Origin: Paraburkholderia youngii
GTDB taxonomy: Bacteria; Pseudomonadota; Gammaproteobacteria; Burkholderiales; Burkholderiaceae
Direction: 5' to 3'
NCBI RefSeq assembly: GCF_013366925.1
Contig: NZ_JAALDK010000001.1
Span: forward strand, 2,549,089 to 2,613,088
DNA length: 64,000 nucleotides
Part shown: positions 52,103-61,034 of the stretch, piece after piece
Layout of the letters: each line of letters begins with the position of its first letter
Numbering within the stretch: the stretch's first letter is position 1
The notes under the pieces: generated by a model
The model's input: only the letters and a program-made list of their open reading frames with translations
Told to the model about the DNA's origin: nothing
Databases searched by the model: none
Made by a program: the position numbers and the translations under genes

Positions 52103-53364
52103 TGGCAACGACCGATACCGCAATCATTGGTGCAGGACCTTATGGCTTGTCTCTCGCGGCTCACCTGGATGCGGCGGGCGTGCCTCATCAGGTTTTAGGC
52201 ACGCCTATGGAAGGCTGGCGAAACTTCGCGCCACCGGGCATGCTGATGCGCTCTGACGGCTGGTCCACGAGTCTCTATGCACCGCAGCGCGGTTATGCGC
52301 TTCAGGACTATTGTGCGCTGAGGGGCATTCGCTACCAGCCGATCGGCATGCGCCTGACACGCGAAACGTTCATTGATTATGGACTGTGGTTTCAACAACA
52401 GCTCGTCGACGATTTAAGGCAGGTCGATGTTGTCGATATGCGCCGCGTGGACGGGATGTTCCATCTGTCGCTGAGTGACGGCACTTCCGTCGTCGCGCGC
52501 CGCGTGGTGCTGGCGCTGGGGCTCAAGGGTTTCGAAAAGACGCCTCCGGTTCTGCAAGGGCTGCCACGAGAATTCGTCTCCCATTCCTGCGAGTACGGAA
52601 ATCTCGAATGGGTGCGAGGAAAGGATATCGTTATCGTGGGTGGCGGACAGTCGGCACTCGGCCTCGCCGCGCTCATGAACGAAAACGGTGGTCGTATCCG
52701 CGTGCTCGCGCGTGAACCTGTCGTGACGTGGAACAACAAACCGCAGAACAACCGGAGCCTTGTATCGAGGCTGATCAGGCCGGATGGGCGAATCGGCCCG
52801 GGTTGGCGCGCCCATATCATCGCGGAATGGCCGTTCGTGTTTCGCGCATTTGGCGCACAGCGCCGAAAGCAGGTCGTAAATTCCACGTGGGGCCCGTCTG
52901 GCGCCTGGTGGCTGCGCGATCGCGTCGTCGACCAAGTCGACGTGTCGGTCGGCAGCCAGATACGTCACGCGACCGTTGATAAAAATCGCATTGTCTTGCA
53001 GGTCTCCACGAAAGACCAGCAATCGCAGTTAGAGGCCGACCACGTCATTGCGGCGACCGGGTTCAAAACCGACCTCAGTCGACATGCATTTCTTTCAAGG
53101 GAAATCGTCCAGTCGATGTCCCTTGAAGACGGTGTGCCGGAACTCACGCGCCATTTCGAGACCGGTGTTCCCGGTCTCTATGTGATTGGACCCGCATCCG
53201 CATACAGCTTTGGTCCTGTGATGCGATTCATCTATGGAGCGAAATACGCAGCGCCGCAGGTTGCACGGCATATCGTGAAGCGTTATTGGCACGATAGCCC
53301 CGCGCCGCGAACGACGCCCGCCGCAGCAACTACGGAAGCAGTTGCGAATCAGGCGGATCATTAA
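52102..53364 (+). CDS. FAD/NADPH-dependent monooxygenase coupled to the ATP-grasp gene
   Basis: A 420-residue flavoprotein with two dinucleotide sites: 'DTAIIGAGPYGLSLAAHLDA' at the N-terminus for FAD and 'DIVIVGGGQSALGLAALMNE' near residue 175 for NADPH. An 'ATGFKTDLSRH' motif matches the ATGY segment of N-hydroxylases and Baeyer-Villiger-like enzymes. GGGAGG precedes ATG 52102, and the start overlaps the ATP-grasp stop by one base, so the two act together in all likelihood. The long open frame upstream lies inside the ATP-grasp gene. Confidence 0.83.
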   Translation: MATTDTAIIGAGPYGLSLAAHLDAAGVPHQVLGTPMEGWRNFAPPGMLMRSDGWSTSLYAPQRGYALQDYCALRGIRYQPIGMRLTRETFIDYGLWFQQQLVDDLRQVDVVDMRRVDGMFHLSLSDGTSVVARRVVLALGLKGFEKTPPVLQGLPREFVSHSCEYGNLEWVRGKDIVIVGGGQSALGLAALMNENGGRIRVLAREPVVTWNNKPQNNRSLVSRLIRPDGRIGPGWRAHIIAEWPFVFRAFGAQRRKQVVNSTWGPSGAWWLRDRVVDQVDVSVGSQIRHATVDKNRIVLQVSTKDQQSQLEADHVIAATGFKTDLSRHAFLSREIVQSMSLEDGVPELTRHFETGVPGLYVIGPASAYSFGPVMRFIYGAKYAAPQVARHIVKRYWHDSPAPRTTPAAATTEAVANQADH

Positions 53365-53436
53365 GCGCCATCCATGCGGATCGTGTCGAGTTCAGGTTCA
53401 TCGATACGCCAACTGTCTACTCAGTGAGTGTGCCCA

Positions 53437-54324
53437 ATGATGATTCCCCAGCGAAACAGCGCCGTGAAAGAAATCATGGCTCGCTGCTTGTCCTTTTCCG
53501 GTATGACGTGGCTAACGCGAACTTTGCTATGGCGTGACAGAGTCGCGATCCTGCTGTATCACGATCCGGACCCTGCAACGCTCGATGTGCATCTGACCCA
53601 TTTGCGGAAGATCTGCGACGTGATCCCTCTCGCGGCTCTCAATGAGCCCAGCAAAGGGCGGCCTCGCGCAGTCGTTACTTTTGACGATGGCCACGCAGGC
53701 AATGCTGATCTTCTGCCGGTTTTCATCAAACATAAGGTTCGCCCGACCATTTTCCTATGCAGTCGAATCGTCGCGCGCCGGCGCAGGCATTGGTGGTTGC
53801 ATCCGTCAGCGGAACAGGCCGGTATCGAACGGCTGAAGCGACTAGGCAATTCACGTCGGCTGGCCGAACTCGAGGTGAGAGGATTTGCGCAGGACGGCGA
53901 AGACAAGCCGTCGGGCCTCACCCATGAGCAGATCCAAACGATGAAGCCTTACGTGGACTTTCAGGCGCACACGCGGTTTCATCCGATCTTGACGCGCTGC
54001 GAGGCATCCGAATGTGAGGAGGAAATCGCGGCTTCACGACACGAGGTTGGCGCTTTACTGAATAGCGAGTGCACTCACTTCGCGTATCCGAACGGCAACT
54101 ACGGCGCGCGGGAGATCGAATACGTGAAGGCGGCGGGATTCAAGACCGCGCGCACCTGCGACGTTGGCTGGAACGATAGCCAAACCGATCCTTACCGTTT
54201 GCGCACGATCATCATTACCGACGACGCTTCGCCCACCTGGTTCGCCGCCCAATTGACAGGCATTCCGGTTTTTCTGCGCTACTTGCGAGGTGGCTCGTGG
54301 GATGGACGCTTTCCGCAGTTCTAG
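53437..54324 (+). CDS. Polysaccharide deacetylase (NodB/CE4 type)
   Basis: A 295-residue protein with the NodB signature: D83/D84 in 'VVTFDDGHAGNADLLP' and the metal histidines in 'FQAHTRFHPIL', then 'FAYPNGNYGAREIEYVKAAG'. It probably N-deacetylates a HexNAc of the EPS or its intermediates. No signal peptide is present, so it may act on the cytoplasmic side or on a lipid-linked unit. ATG 53437 (second codon also Met); the ribosome site is weak. Confidence 0.85.
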   Translation: MMIPQRNSAVKEIMARCLSFSGMTWLTRTLLWRDRVAILLYHDPDPATLDVHLTHLRKICDVIPLAALNEPSKGRPRAVVTFDDGHAGNADLLPVFIKHKVRPTIFLCSRIVARRRRHWWLHPSAEQAGIERLKRLGNSRRLAELEVRGFAQDGEDKPSGLTHEQIQTMKPYVDFQAHTRFHPILTRCEASECEEEIAASRHEVGALLNSECTHFAYPNGNYGAREIEYVKAAGFKTARTCDVGWNDSQTDPYRLRTIIITDDASPTWFAAQLTGIPVFLRYLRGGSWDGRFPQF

Positions 54325-54395
54325 TTGGCGAAGGCCGGATGTCCGTCCGGCTGTAACCCTGTTGCGCTATTAAACGAACGCTGGAGTCAATTTTC

Positions 54396-55424
54396 ATGAG
54401 GTTCGCTTACTGGGCCTGCGGCCTGTTGCTCAGCGGGCTCATTGCCGCGCTGTCATTGCGGCTACTCGCGGATCGCGGCGATGCGGCAGCCAGGGTGCCG
54501 CCAGCCAGCGGTCTGCTGGGTACGCCCCCGGCTGAGCGCACTATCGTCGCACCAGCCCTTGTTGACCCAGTGAATCCCGTTGACTTTGGCGCCAAGTGCG
54601 ATGGCGTGTCGGACGATTCGTCAGCATTTCAGGCCGCGCTGGATGCCGGCGACGTACGGGTGCCGGCTGGGACCTGCGTGATCGACCACACGGTCAAAAT
54701 CACGGTCAGCCATCGGCACATGGAATGTGCGAAAGGCACGACGCTCAGGCAGACCAAGCCGGTATTCAGCATGTTTTCCGTCGTCGCACCGGGGGGGAAA
54801 ACGCTGACCGGCGACAGCATCGCCAATTGCGTATTCGAAGGAACCAATTCCACTGCTCCACGCTTTATTCTCGACGACGATGCGCTGCACTACAACATTC
54901 CCGTCGAGACGCGGGACAGGGTCAGCGACTTCATGCTTGTCGGCAACACCTTCAGGCGATTTTTTGGCCAGGCGATGTTTCAGACCTACGGGGAAGTGGA
55001 CGGCGGCAGCGGCGACGTGATTGCATACAACCGTTTCGAGAGCTGCGGATACTACGGCGCCGTATTCGTCGCGCATCGACACGGGTACATTGGACATAAT
55101 GTTCTGATAGATTGCGCGGTAGGTGTCGAGAATGACAATGCGCAGCAACTGGGCGGCGATAACGTGATCGAATACAACGACGTCAGGGCAATTCACGGCT
55201 ATGGAGCGCCCGATATGGGCGCTTCGGTGCTGCTGACAGGTGGCACCGCCGGCGACGCAGACTACTCGACCAACATCGTGCGTTACAACACCGTAATGGG
55301 GGTAAGCGAAAAGGCGTACTATTCGTTCGCAACACGGCCAGGTATCATATGGCAAAAGGCGAGCGGCGGCGCCGCACAGTATCGGCAAAACACCTGCGTG
55401 AGAGGATGCAAAGTCGTTCAGTAA
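54396..55424 (+). CDS. Exported pectate-lyase-like right-handed beta-helix protein
   Basis: A 342-residue protein with an N-terminal signal/anchor (about 5-25), the start motif of the pectate lyase superfamily ('VDFGAKCDGVSDDSSAFQAA'), and parallel beta-helix rungs ('NCVFEGTNSTA', 'FMLVGNTFRR', 'VIAYNRFESCGYYGAVF', 'NVLIDCAVGVENDNAQ'). In EPS loci such proteins are lyases, hydrolases or epimerases that trim or edit polymer in the periplasm. GGAG precedes ATG 54396. It lies 71 bp after the deacetylase. Confidence 0.8.
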   Translation: MRFAYWACGLLLSGLIAALSLRLLADRGDAAARVPPASGLLGTPPAERTIVAPALVDPVNPVDFGAKCDGVSDDSSAFQAALDAGDVRVPAGTCVIDHTVKITVSHRHMECAKGTTLRQTKPVFSMFSVVAPGGKTLTGDSIANCVFEGTNSTAPRFILDDDALHYNIPVETRDRVSDFMLVGNTFRRFFGQAMFQTYGEVDGGSGDVIAYNRFESCGYYGAVFVAHRHGYIGHNVLIDCAVGVENDNAQQLGGDNVIEYNDVRAIHGYGAPDMGASVLLTGGTAGDADYSTNIVRYNTVMGVSEKAYYSFATRPGIIWQKASGGAAQYRQNTCVRGCKVVQ

Positions 55425-55539
55425 GCGCAACTGTGCTGCATTGACCGGAGGTGCGCGGCCGGGAGTTGGGAATCCCGACTGATGGATCGGTTTTCCAATC
55501 GAGCCAACTGAGGTCGCGTTACTTAAGTGAGGGTTCAAG

Positions 55540-55746
55540 ATGACGACTCTTATACGAATAATCGGTACGATCGCGTTTCTATTCGTGGTCTACCTTGCTC
55601 TCAGAGCCGTCGCGGACGTCCTGTTTTCGAATACGTCGAAGAATGGCCGGCTCCGCCAGCGGCGCTTGCGCTCCTTGAGCAGCGCCGATCGAGCGGGAAA
55701 TATTGAAAGTCAGCAGAACGCGGCGGATCACAACGGCCGCGGCTAG
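55540..55746 (+). CDS. Small single-span membrane protein
   Basis: A 68-residue frame with one hydrophobic helix ('IIGTIAFLFVVYLALRAVAD') and a basic, polar tail. It follows the beta-helix gene by 115 bp, with GAGGG upstream of ATG 55540. It may close the EPS operon or be independent; no family recognised. Confidence 0.5.
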   Translation: MTTLIRIIGTIAFLFVVYLALRAVADVLFSNTSKNGRLRQRRLRSLSSADRAGNIESQQNAADHNGRG

Positions 55747-55812
55747 CGAGCCGCAGATGCGCTGCACCTACCTCGCGGTCCGACAACGGATCTTTACGAT
55801 CCCTCGCCAGCA

Positions 55813-56811
55813 TTAGTCCGTCTCGATCCCCAACGCGGTAATCAATCGTTCGCGCCGCGATAGCGCCTGCAAAGACCGCTTCCCGAGATGCGTCGCGACC
55901 AGATTGAGCAGGCCTTCGCAAAAGATCAGATACGCGCCCATGCTATTGCTGAAGAAACTGCTGTCATGCGGAATCAGGAACGCGTGGCGCGCGGGCGGCA
56001 CCAGTGGAGACGCGAGCGTATCCGTGATCGCGATGACCGTCATACCCGCCTCGGCCGCTGCCTTCGCAGCTTCAGCGACGCTGCGCGTATAAGGCGAGAC
56101 GCTCGTGACGACCACCACATCGCCCGGTTGCAACTGCGCGAGTCCTTCAGCCACGCCGAGCCCTTGTGCATCGAGCAACGCGACGTCGGTACGGATCATC
56201 CCGAGCCCATAGCAAAGAAAGCTGGCGAGGGCGCTGAACTGCCGCAAGCCGTGCACGCGCACGCGCGGCGCCCCCGCCAATAGCGCGGCCGCGCCACGCA
56301 GATCGTCAGCCGATAGCCGCGCGAGAAACGTCTCCACATTGACGATCGATTCGTGCGCGAGTTGCACGACGACCTCGACTTCGGGCGACGTTCCGCTATT
56401 GACGGGCGTGTGCGCACGCTGCTTTTTCCCTGCAACGAGCCGCTCCGCCTGATTCGTATAGAAATGCCGGTGACGCTCCGCCAGCGAATCGCGAAACACG
56501 CTCTGAAAATCCGCGAACCCTGTATAGCCGAGCTTCGTGCTGAGCCGCGTCAGCGTCGACGCATTGACGTCGAGTGCCGTCGCCAGATCGGTGATGGTCC
56601 GCACGGCCACTTCCTCCGGCCGTTCGAGCAGCCACGCCAGCACGGCGTGCGCCTTACCGCCGAGCGACAGGCCCGCCTCGTCGCGACCGATGCGCACCAC
56701 CAGTTCGCGCAGCGCATCGACGCTGCGCGGCGCGCCAGCGACGGCTTCAGGCGCGCTCGCCTCGTCCTTGTTCGCCGGCTTGCGGCGCTTCGTGCGTAGG
56801 TTTGTGTCCAT
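55813..56811 (-). CDS. RpiR family transcriptional regulator
   Basis: A 332-residue regulator: an N-terminal RpiR helix-turn-helix ('TITDLATALDVNASTLTRLS' then 'KLGYTGFADFQSVF') and a C-terminal SIS domain ('PRVRVHGLRQFSALASFL', 'VTSVSPYTRSVAEAAKAA') that usually binds a phosphosugar or amino sugar. ATG 56811 lies inside the preceding gene, giving a 65-bp overlap in another frame; no alternative start is better. It is the distal gene of the glnHPQ/C45 operon and probably regulates it. Confidence 0.85.
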   Translation of the reverse strand: MDTNLRTKRRKPANKDEASAPEAVAGAPRSVDALRELVVRIGRDEAGLSLGGKAHAVLAWLLERPEEVAVRTITDLATALDVNASTLTRLSTKLGYTGFADFQSVFRDSLAERHRHFYTNQAERLVAGKKQRAHTPVNSGTSPEVEVVVQLAHESIVNVETFLARLSADDLRGAAALLAGAPRVRVHGLRQFSALASFLCYGLGMIRTDVALLDAQGLGVAEGLAQLQPGDVVVVTSVSPYTRSVAEAAKAAAEAGMTVIAITDTLASPLVPPARHAFLIPHDSSFFSNSMGAYLIFCEGLLNLVATHLGKRSLQALSRRERLITALGIETD

Positions 56812-57832
56812 TGATCAATCGATATCGCGGCGGCGTCCCTGGTTGTTCATAAACGTCCCATTCTATGTGAGACGCCCTGATCACGATATCAGCGGTTGCG
56901 AGCGTGTTTTCGTCGTCGGGATCGGCGGGATCGGTGCGGTAGATCGGCAGCGATTCGTCGTGCGTGTCGGCGAGGATCGCGAGCGGCTCAGGCGCATGCC
57001 CCGCTTCGCTTGCGTCCCGCAGCATCCGGTCGCCGCGCGCCTGCCGACTACGCGATGAATCGGTCACGACCTGAGCGAGGCCGTGCATCGGCGGATGAAT
57101 CGCGTGATTCGCATGCAATGACGGCTGCGTGATCTCCTGCACGGAACAACCGTGCGCGCTGTACTCGACGCTCAGCAACGGCGCGCTCGCCTGATGCGCA
57201 AGCGTCAGATGGAAGCCGCCCGCGCGGGGGTTGTCGCGCACCACGGCAACGGCCGCATCGAGATCGCGCGCATCCAGCAAGGCGCGCGTGAGCACCATGC
57301 GCGGCACGCCCGCCTCGGTCTCGCGCACCCGCAGGTTGTTCACGGTGACGGCAAGACCCGCGTCCGTCACGGCGAACGTATGGCCCGGCAGCGAGCCCGG
57401 ATACACGAACGCCGCAAAGCCCGGACTGCCTTCGATCCGACACGCGGCAATCGCGCAATGCCCCGCGAAGCCGGGGTCGCCGTCTTCGTTGTGACTGATG
57501 CGCTTGCCATCAACCGATGGCAATTGAACCGTCGTGCAACCGTCGGGCGACGCAGCCCACAGGTCGCCGCGGCAGTTCCACAGGAACACATCGTCGAAGG
57601 GCAGTCCGAGGCCGTTGGCAAGCCCCTGCAATTCCGCCCAGATTCGCGGAAAGCGCTGCCGCGTATGTGCGGAAAGCGCGGCCGCGAGCGGCGTGCCACG
57701 CCATTGCATGACGTCGCGCCAGGCGGCTGATTGCACCAGGTGGCGATGCACGGCCAACGCGCCGAAGCGGCCTAACGCCTCGCCCGCGTCGAACGGCGAG
57801 CCGGAGATTTCGATGAATCCAATTGCAGACAT
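56747..57832 (-). CDS. C45 family peptidase/acyltransferase-like hydrolase
   Basis: A 361-residue Ntn-type hydrolase similar to isopenicillin N acyltransferase. The candidate nucleophile is C99 in 'ASPDGCTTVQL', followed by 'RISHNEDGDPGFAGH' and 'FAVTDAGLAVTVNNL', the usual C45 layout. Such enzymes cleave or form amide bonds of acylated amines. It lies 10 bp after the glnQ-like gene, so it probably processes an imported N-acyl amino acid or supplies a product for import. No secretion signal is seen. Confidence 0.8.
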   Translation of the reverse strand: MSAIGFIEISGSPFDAGEALGRFGALAVHRHLVQSAAWRDVMQWRGTPLAAALSAHTRQRFPRIWAELQGLANGLGLPFDDVFLWNCRGDLWAASPDGCTTVQLPSVDGKRISHNEDGDPGFAGHCAIAACRIEGSPGFAAFVYPGSLPGHTFAVTDAGLAVTVNNLRVRETEAGVPRMVLTRALLDARDLDAAVAVVRDNPRAGGFHLTLAHQASAPLLSVEYSAHGCSVQEITQPSLHANHAIHPPMHGLAQVVTDSSRSRQARGDRMLRDASEAGHAPEPLAILADTHDESLPIYRTDPADPDDENTLATADIVIRASHIEWDVYEQPGTPPRYRLINGHKPTHEAPQAGEQGRGERA

Positions 57833-57842
57833 GAGTTCGAGA

Positions 57843-58580
57843 TCATTCGACGTGTTGAAGGAAATCGCGCAGGCGCTGATTCGGCGGATTGTCGAGCAAC
57901 TGCGCGGGCGGCCCGTCGACCGTGATGTGGCCGTGCTCCATGAAGATAAGACGCGTGCCGACCTTGCGCGCGAACGTCATTTCGTGCGTCACGACGACCA
58001 TCGTCATGCCCTCTTCCGCCAGCGACTGCATCACCCGCAGCACTTCCTGCCGCAGTTCGGGATCGAGCGCCGAAGTCGGCTCGTCGAACAGCATCAGCTT
58101 CGGCTTGACGGCCAGCGCACGCGCAATCGCGACGCGTTGCTGCTGACCGCCCGACAACTCGCTTGCATAGTGCCCGACGCGGCCCGCCAGGCCGACTTTC
58201 GTGAGCAGCTCGTGCGCGAGCGTTTCCGCGTCGGACTTGCTCATGCCGCGCACCTGACGCGGACCGAACGCGACGTTTTCGAGCGCCGTCAGTTGCGGGA
58301 ATAGGTTGAACTGCTGAAACACCATGCCCGCTTCGCGGCGAATCTCGCGCACCTTCTTCGAGCCGCCGTGCACGCTGATGCCATCGACGATCAGATCGCC
58401 GCCGTCGATATGCTCCAGCGCATTGATACAACGCAGCAGCGTCGATTTGCCCGAACCCGACGGACCGATCAGCACCACGACTTCGCCCGCGCGAATGTTC
58501 AGATCGACGCCGTCCAGCACGGTGGTCTGCCCGAAGCGCTTCGTGACCTGCTTGAACTGCACCATATCGAGCGCGCTCAT
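57843..58580 (-). CDS. glnQ: Polar amino-acid ABC transporter ATPase
   Basis: A 245-residue ABC ATPase: Walker A 'GPSGSGKST', Q-loop 'VFQQFNLFPQL', signature 'ELSGGQQQRVAIARAL', Walker B 'LMLFDEPTSALD' and H-loop 'VTHEM'. It is of the GlnQ/HisP group. Its ATG at 58580 overlaps the permease stop by four bases. It energises uptake of the amino acid bound by the glnH-like protein. Confidence 0.9.
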   Translation of the reverse strand: MSALDMVQFKQVTKRFGQTTVLDGVDLNIRAGEVVVLIGPSGSGKSTLLRCINALEHIDGGDLIVDGISVHGGSKKVREIRREAGMVFQQFNLFPQLTALENVAFGPRQVRGMSKSDAETLAHELLTKVGLAGRVGHYASELSGGQQQRVAIARALAVKPKLMLFDEPTSALDPELRQEVLRVMQSLAEEGMTMVVVTHEMTFARKVGTRLIFMEHGHITVDGPPAQLLDNPPNQRLRDFLQHVE

Positions 58581-59233
58581 AGTATCCGCATCCTCTTTTC
58601 CATCGTGCGCAGACAGAACGTCAGCACACCGATCATGCACAGATAGATTGCGGCCACGGCCGTCCAGATTTCAACGGCCCGAAAATTCGCCGCCATGATT
58701 TCCTGACCCTGACGCGTGAGTTCACCGACGCCGATCACGATGAACAGCGACGTATCCTTCAGGCTCACGATGAACTGGTTGCCAAGCGCAGGCGTCATGC
58801 GGCGAATCGCAACGGGCCCGACGACGAACCCTAGCACGCGCCACATCGGCATGCCCAGCGCGAGTCCCGCTTCCTTCAATCCGCGCGGCACCGACAGGAA
58901 CGAGCCGCGCACGATCTCGGCGATATACGCGCCCGAATTGACGATGATCGACACGATCGCGGCCGTCAACGCATCGACGCGCACGTTAAGCAGCACGGGC
59001 AGAGCGAAGTAGATGAACATCACCTGCACGACGATCGGCGTGCCGCGCACGAACTCGACGTACGCGAACGCGATCTTCTGCATGAAGGCGTTCCCGTACG
59101 CCCGCATCAAGCCGAACAGAAAGCCGACCGCCAGGCCTCCCGCAAGGCCCGCGATGGTGATGAGCACCGTCAGCTTCGCGCCCTGCAATAGTGCCGGTAA
59201 CGCATCGACGACGACTGACAGATCGAACTGCAT
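58577..59233 (-). CDS. glnP: Polar amino-acid ABC transporter permease
   Basis: A 218-residue permease with five membrane segments and the EAA loop ('LKEAGLALGMPMWRVLGFVV' followed by 'VGPVAIRRMTPALGN'). It is of the HisMQ/GlnP type. It sits 27 bp after the binding-protein gene and overlaps the ATPase gene. Confidence 0.9.
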   Translation of the reverse strand: MQFDLSVVVDALPALLQGAKLTVLITIAGLAGGLAVGFLFGLMRAYGNAFMQKIAFAYVEFVRGTPIVVQVMFIYFALPVLLNVRVDALTAAIVSIIVNSGAYIAEIVRGSFLSVPRGLKEAGLALGMPMWRVLGFVVGPVAIRRMTPALGNQFIVSLKDTSLFIVIGVGELTRQGQEIMAANFRAVEIWTAVAAIYLCMIGVLTFCLRTMEKRMRIL

Positions 59234-59260
59234 GACTTGCCTCCCGCAGCCGTTGCGTTA

Positions 59261-60007
59261 TCAGGACTTCGTCGGCTCGGCGCCGAACCACTTCTTGTAG
59301 ATCGCCGCATAGCGACCGTCAGCCTTGATCTTCGCGAGCGCCGCATTGACCTTCGGCACGAGCGGGCTGCCCTTCGGAAAGCCGATGCCGTATTGCTGCG
59401 CCATCATCTGCGGACCGACCGCCTTCACATGGCCCTTGCCGGCCGTGTTGATGTAGTAGAGAACGTTCGGCGTGTCGTGCATCGCTGCATCGACCCGTCC
59501 TGTCTGCAACTCCAGATACGCGTTGTCGATGTTCGGGAACTGGCGCAGATCGGTACCCGCGAAGTGCATCTTCGCGTAATCCGCCGCCGACGTCCCCGTC
59601 TTGATGGCGAGCGACTTGCCCTTCAGGTCGTCCGGGCCCTTGATCGCGCTGGTGGCCGGCACCATCAGCGTGAAGCCGCTGTCGTAGTAGCCATCGGAGA
59701 AGTCGATCACTTTCTTGCGCTCGTCCTTGATCGTGATGCCCGCGAGCGCGACGTCGACGTTATGGGTTTGCAGCGCCGGCAGGATGCCGCTGAAATCCAT
59801 CGGCTGCAGCTTGTAGTCGAGCTTCAGGTCCTTCGCGATGGCTTCCCACAGGTCGATATCGAAGCCGACGTATTTGTCGCCCTGTTTGAATTCGAACGGC
59901 ACGAACGCCGTGTCGCAGGCGACCAGCAAGGTCTCGGCCCGCGCGGCATGACCGAGGACGGAAACGGCGACGAGTGCAGCCGCGGCGAGCTTTGCTACGA
60001 GTTTCAT
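59261..60007 (-). CDS. glnH: Glutamine-binding periplasmic protein
   Basis: A 248-residue secreted binding protein with a signal peptide ending near 'HAARAE'. It is very close to E. coli GlnH along its length ('[20 protein letters not shown]', '[16 protein letters not shown]', '[18 protein letters not shown]', '[10 protein letters not shown]'), so glutamine is the likely ligand. ATG 60007 opens the operon glnH-glnP-glnQ-C45-rpiR. Paired repeats upstream are a probable operator. Confidence 0.9.
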   Translation of the reverse strand: MKLVAKLAAAALVAVSVLGHAARAETLLVACDTAFVPFEFKQGDKYVGFDIDLWEAIAKDLKLDYKLQPMDFSGILPALQTHNVDVALAGITIKDERKKVIDFSDGYYDSGFTLMVPATSAIKGPDDLKGKSLAIKTGTSAADYAKMHFAGTDLRQFPNIDNAYLELQTGRVDAAMHDTPNVLYYINTAGKGHVKAVGPQMMAQQYGIGFPKGSPLVPKVNAALAKIKADGRYAAIYKKWFGAEPTKS

Positions 60008-60410
60008 GATGACCTCTTCGAGGTGGGGTTGAGGAACGACAGCAAACCGATTTGCGATGAGTATCTTTCTGCAAATTTATTTGCGCAATAGCTTGGCGCG
60101 CAAATTTGCTTGCGAATCGGGTATACCCCGATAGGAGATGTCGGACGGAAGGCGCTGGGTGCCGAAGCATGTCTTTGCGCCGAAGCGCTTGTGCCCGGCG
60201 CAATAGGGCATGCCGGATGCTGCGAATCCCCTGCGGCGGGACGGCTTTCGCGCGCGCTGTGTGTCGGTATTGAAAGTCGATTGCAAGGGAAAAATCTTCA
60301 CGCGCGACGGAATAACGGTCAATCGATCGCGTTAGCCCTTGTGTTGCAGATGGCAGCCTGACGGTCGGAGCGCGATTCGGTGTCGACCGGCTTGCCCCCG
60401 CGCTACTGGA
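60008..60410. other. Divergent regulatory region between glnH and cytochrome genes
   Basis: This is a ~400-bp non-coding stretch. Its glnH-proximal ~110 bp are AT-rich and contain the paired operator-like repeats; I see nothing coding in the rest. Confidence 0.5.
60071..60114. promoter_or_regulatory. Candidate operator: two GCAAATTT..TTGCG repeats
   Basis: GCAAATTTATTTGCG (60071-60085) and GCAAATTTGCTTGCG (60100-60114) lie 29 bp apart, 64-107 bp upstream of the glnH start. The first is nearly a perfect palindrome (GCAAAT-TT-ATTTGC). The RpiR protein of the same operon is a natural candidate to bind them. Confidence 0.55.
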
Positions 60411-61031
60411 ATGAATGCCACCGAATCTGGAGTGATTTTGAGTCACAACATGGTTCAACCCGGCTGGGTACGGATCACACACTGGATCAATGCTGTCGCG
60501 GTCGTGCTGATGGTCATGAGCGGCTGGCAGATTTACGATGCGTCGCCAATCTTTCCAGCCATTCAGTTTCCACCTTCGATCACACTTGGCGGTTGGCTCG
60601 CCGGCGCGCTGCTATGGCATTTCGCCGTGATGTGGCTGCTGGTCGCCAATTTTCTGGTCTATCTCGCGCTGAATCTGGCGTCCGGGCGCTTGCGACGCAA
60701 ACTGCTGCCCATCAGGCCGAAACAGCTGGCCGCCGACCTGGTCGCCGCACTGCGCGGGCGCCTGAAACACGACGACCTCGCGCACTACAACTCGGTGCAG
60801 AAGCTCGCCTATCTCGTCGTGATCGCCGACATCGTGCTGATCGTGTTGTCGGGGCTCGTCATATGGAAGTCGGTGCAGTTCCCGCTGCTGCGCACGCTGA
60901 TGGGCGGATATGACAATGCGCGCGTCGTGCACTTCGTATGCATGAGCGTCCTGGTGGCGTTTTTCATCGTTCACGTCGCGATGGCCGCGCTCGTGCCGCG
61001 CTCGTTACTGTTGATGATACGGGGACGGTAA
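60411..61031 (+). CDS. Cytochrome b561-type membrane subunit
   Basis: A 206-residue protein with four main membrane helices and heme-ligand histidines: H24 in 'RITHWINAVAVVLMVMSGWQ', one in 'LLWHFAVMWLLVANFLVYL', and two in 'ARVVHFVCMSVLVAFFIVHV'. It should pass quinol electrons to the molybdopterin enzyme encoded four bases downstream. ATG 60411 is used; a second ATG at 60450 is possible. Confidence 0.83.
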   Translation: MNATESGVILSHNMVQPGWVRITHWINAVAVVLMVMSGWQIYDASPIFPAIQFPPSITLGGWLAGALLWHFAVMWLLVANFLVYLALNLASGRLRRKLLPIRPKQLAADLVAALRGRLKHDDLAHYNSVQKLAYLVVIADIVLIVLSGLVIWKSVQFPLLRTLMGGYDNARVVHFVCMSVLVAFFIVHVAMAALVPRSLLLMIRGR

Positions 61032-61034
61032 ATC

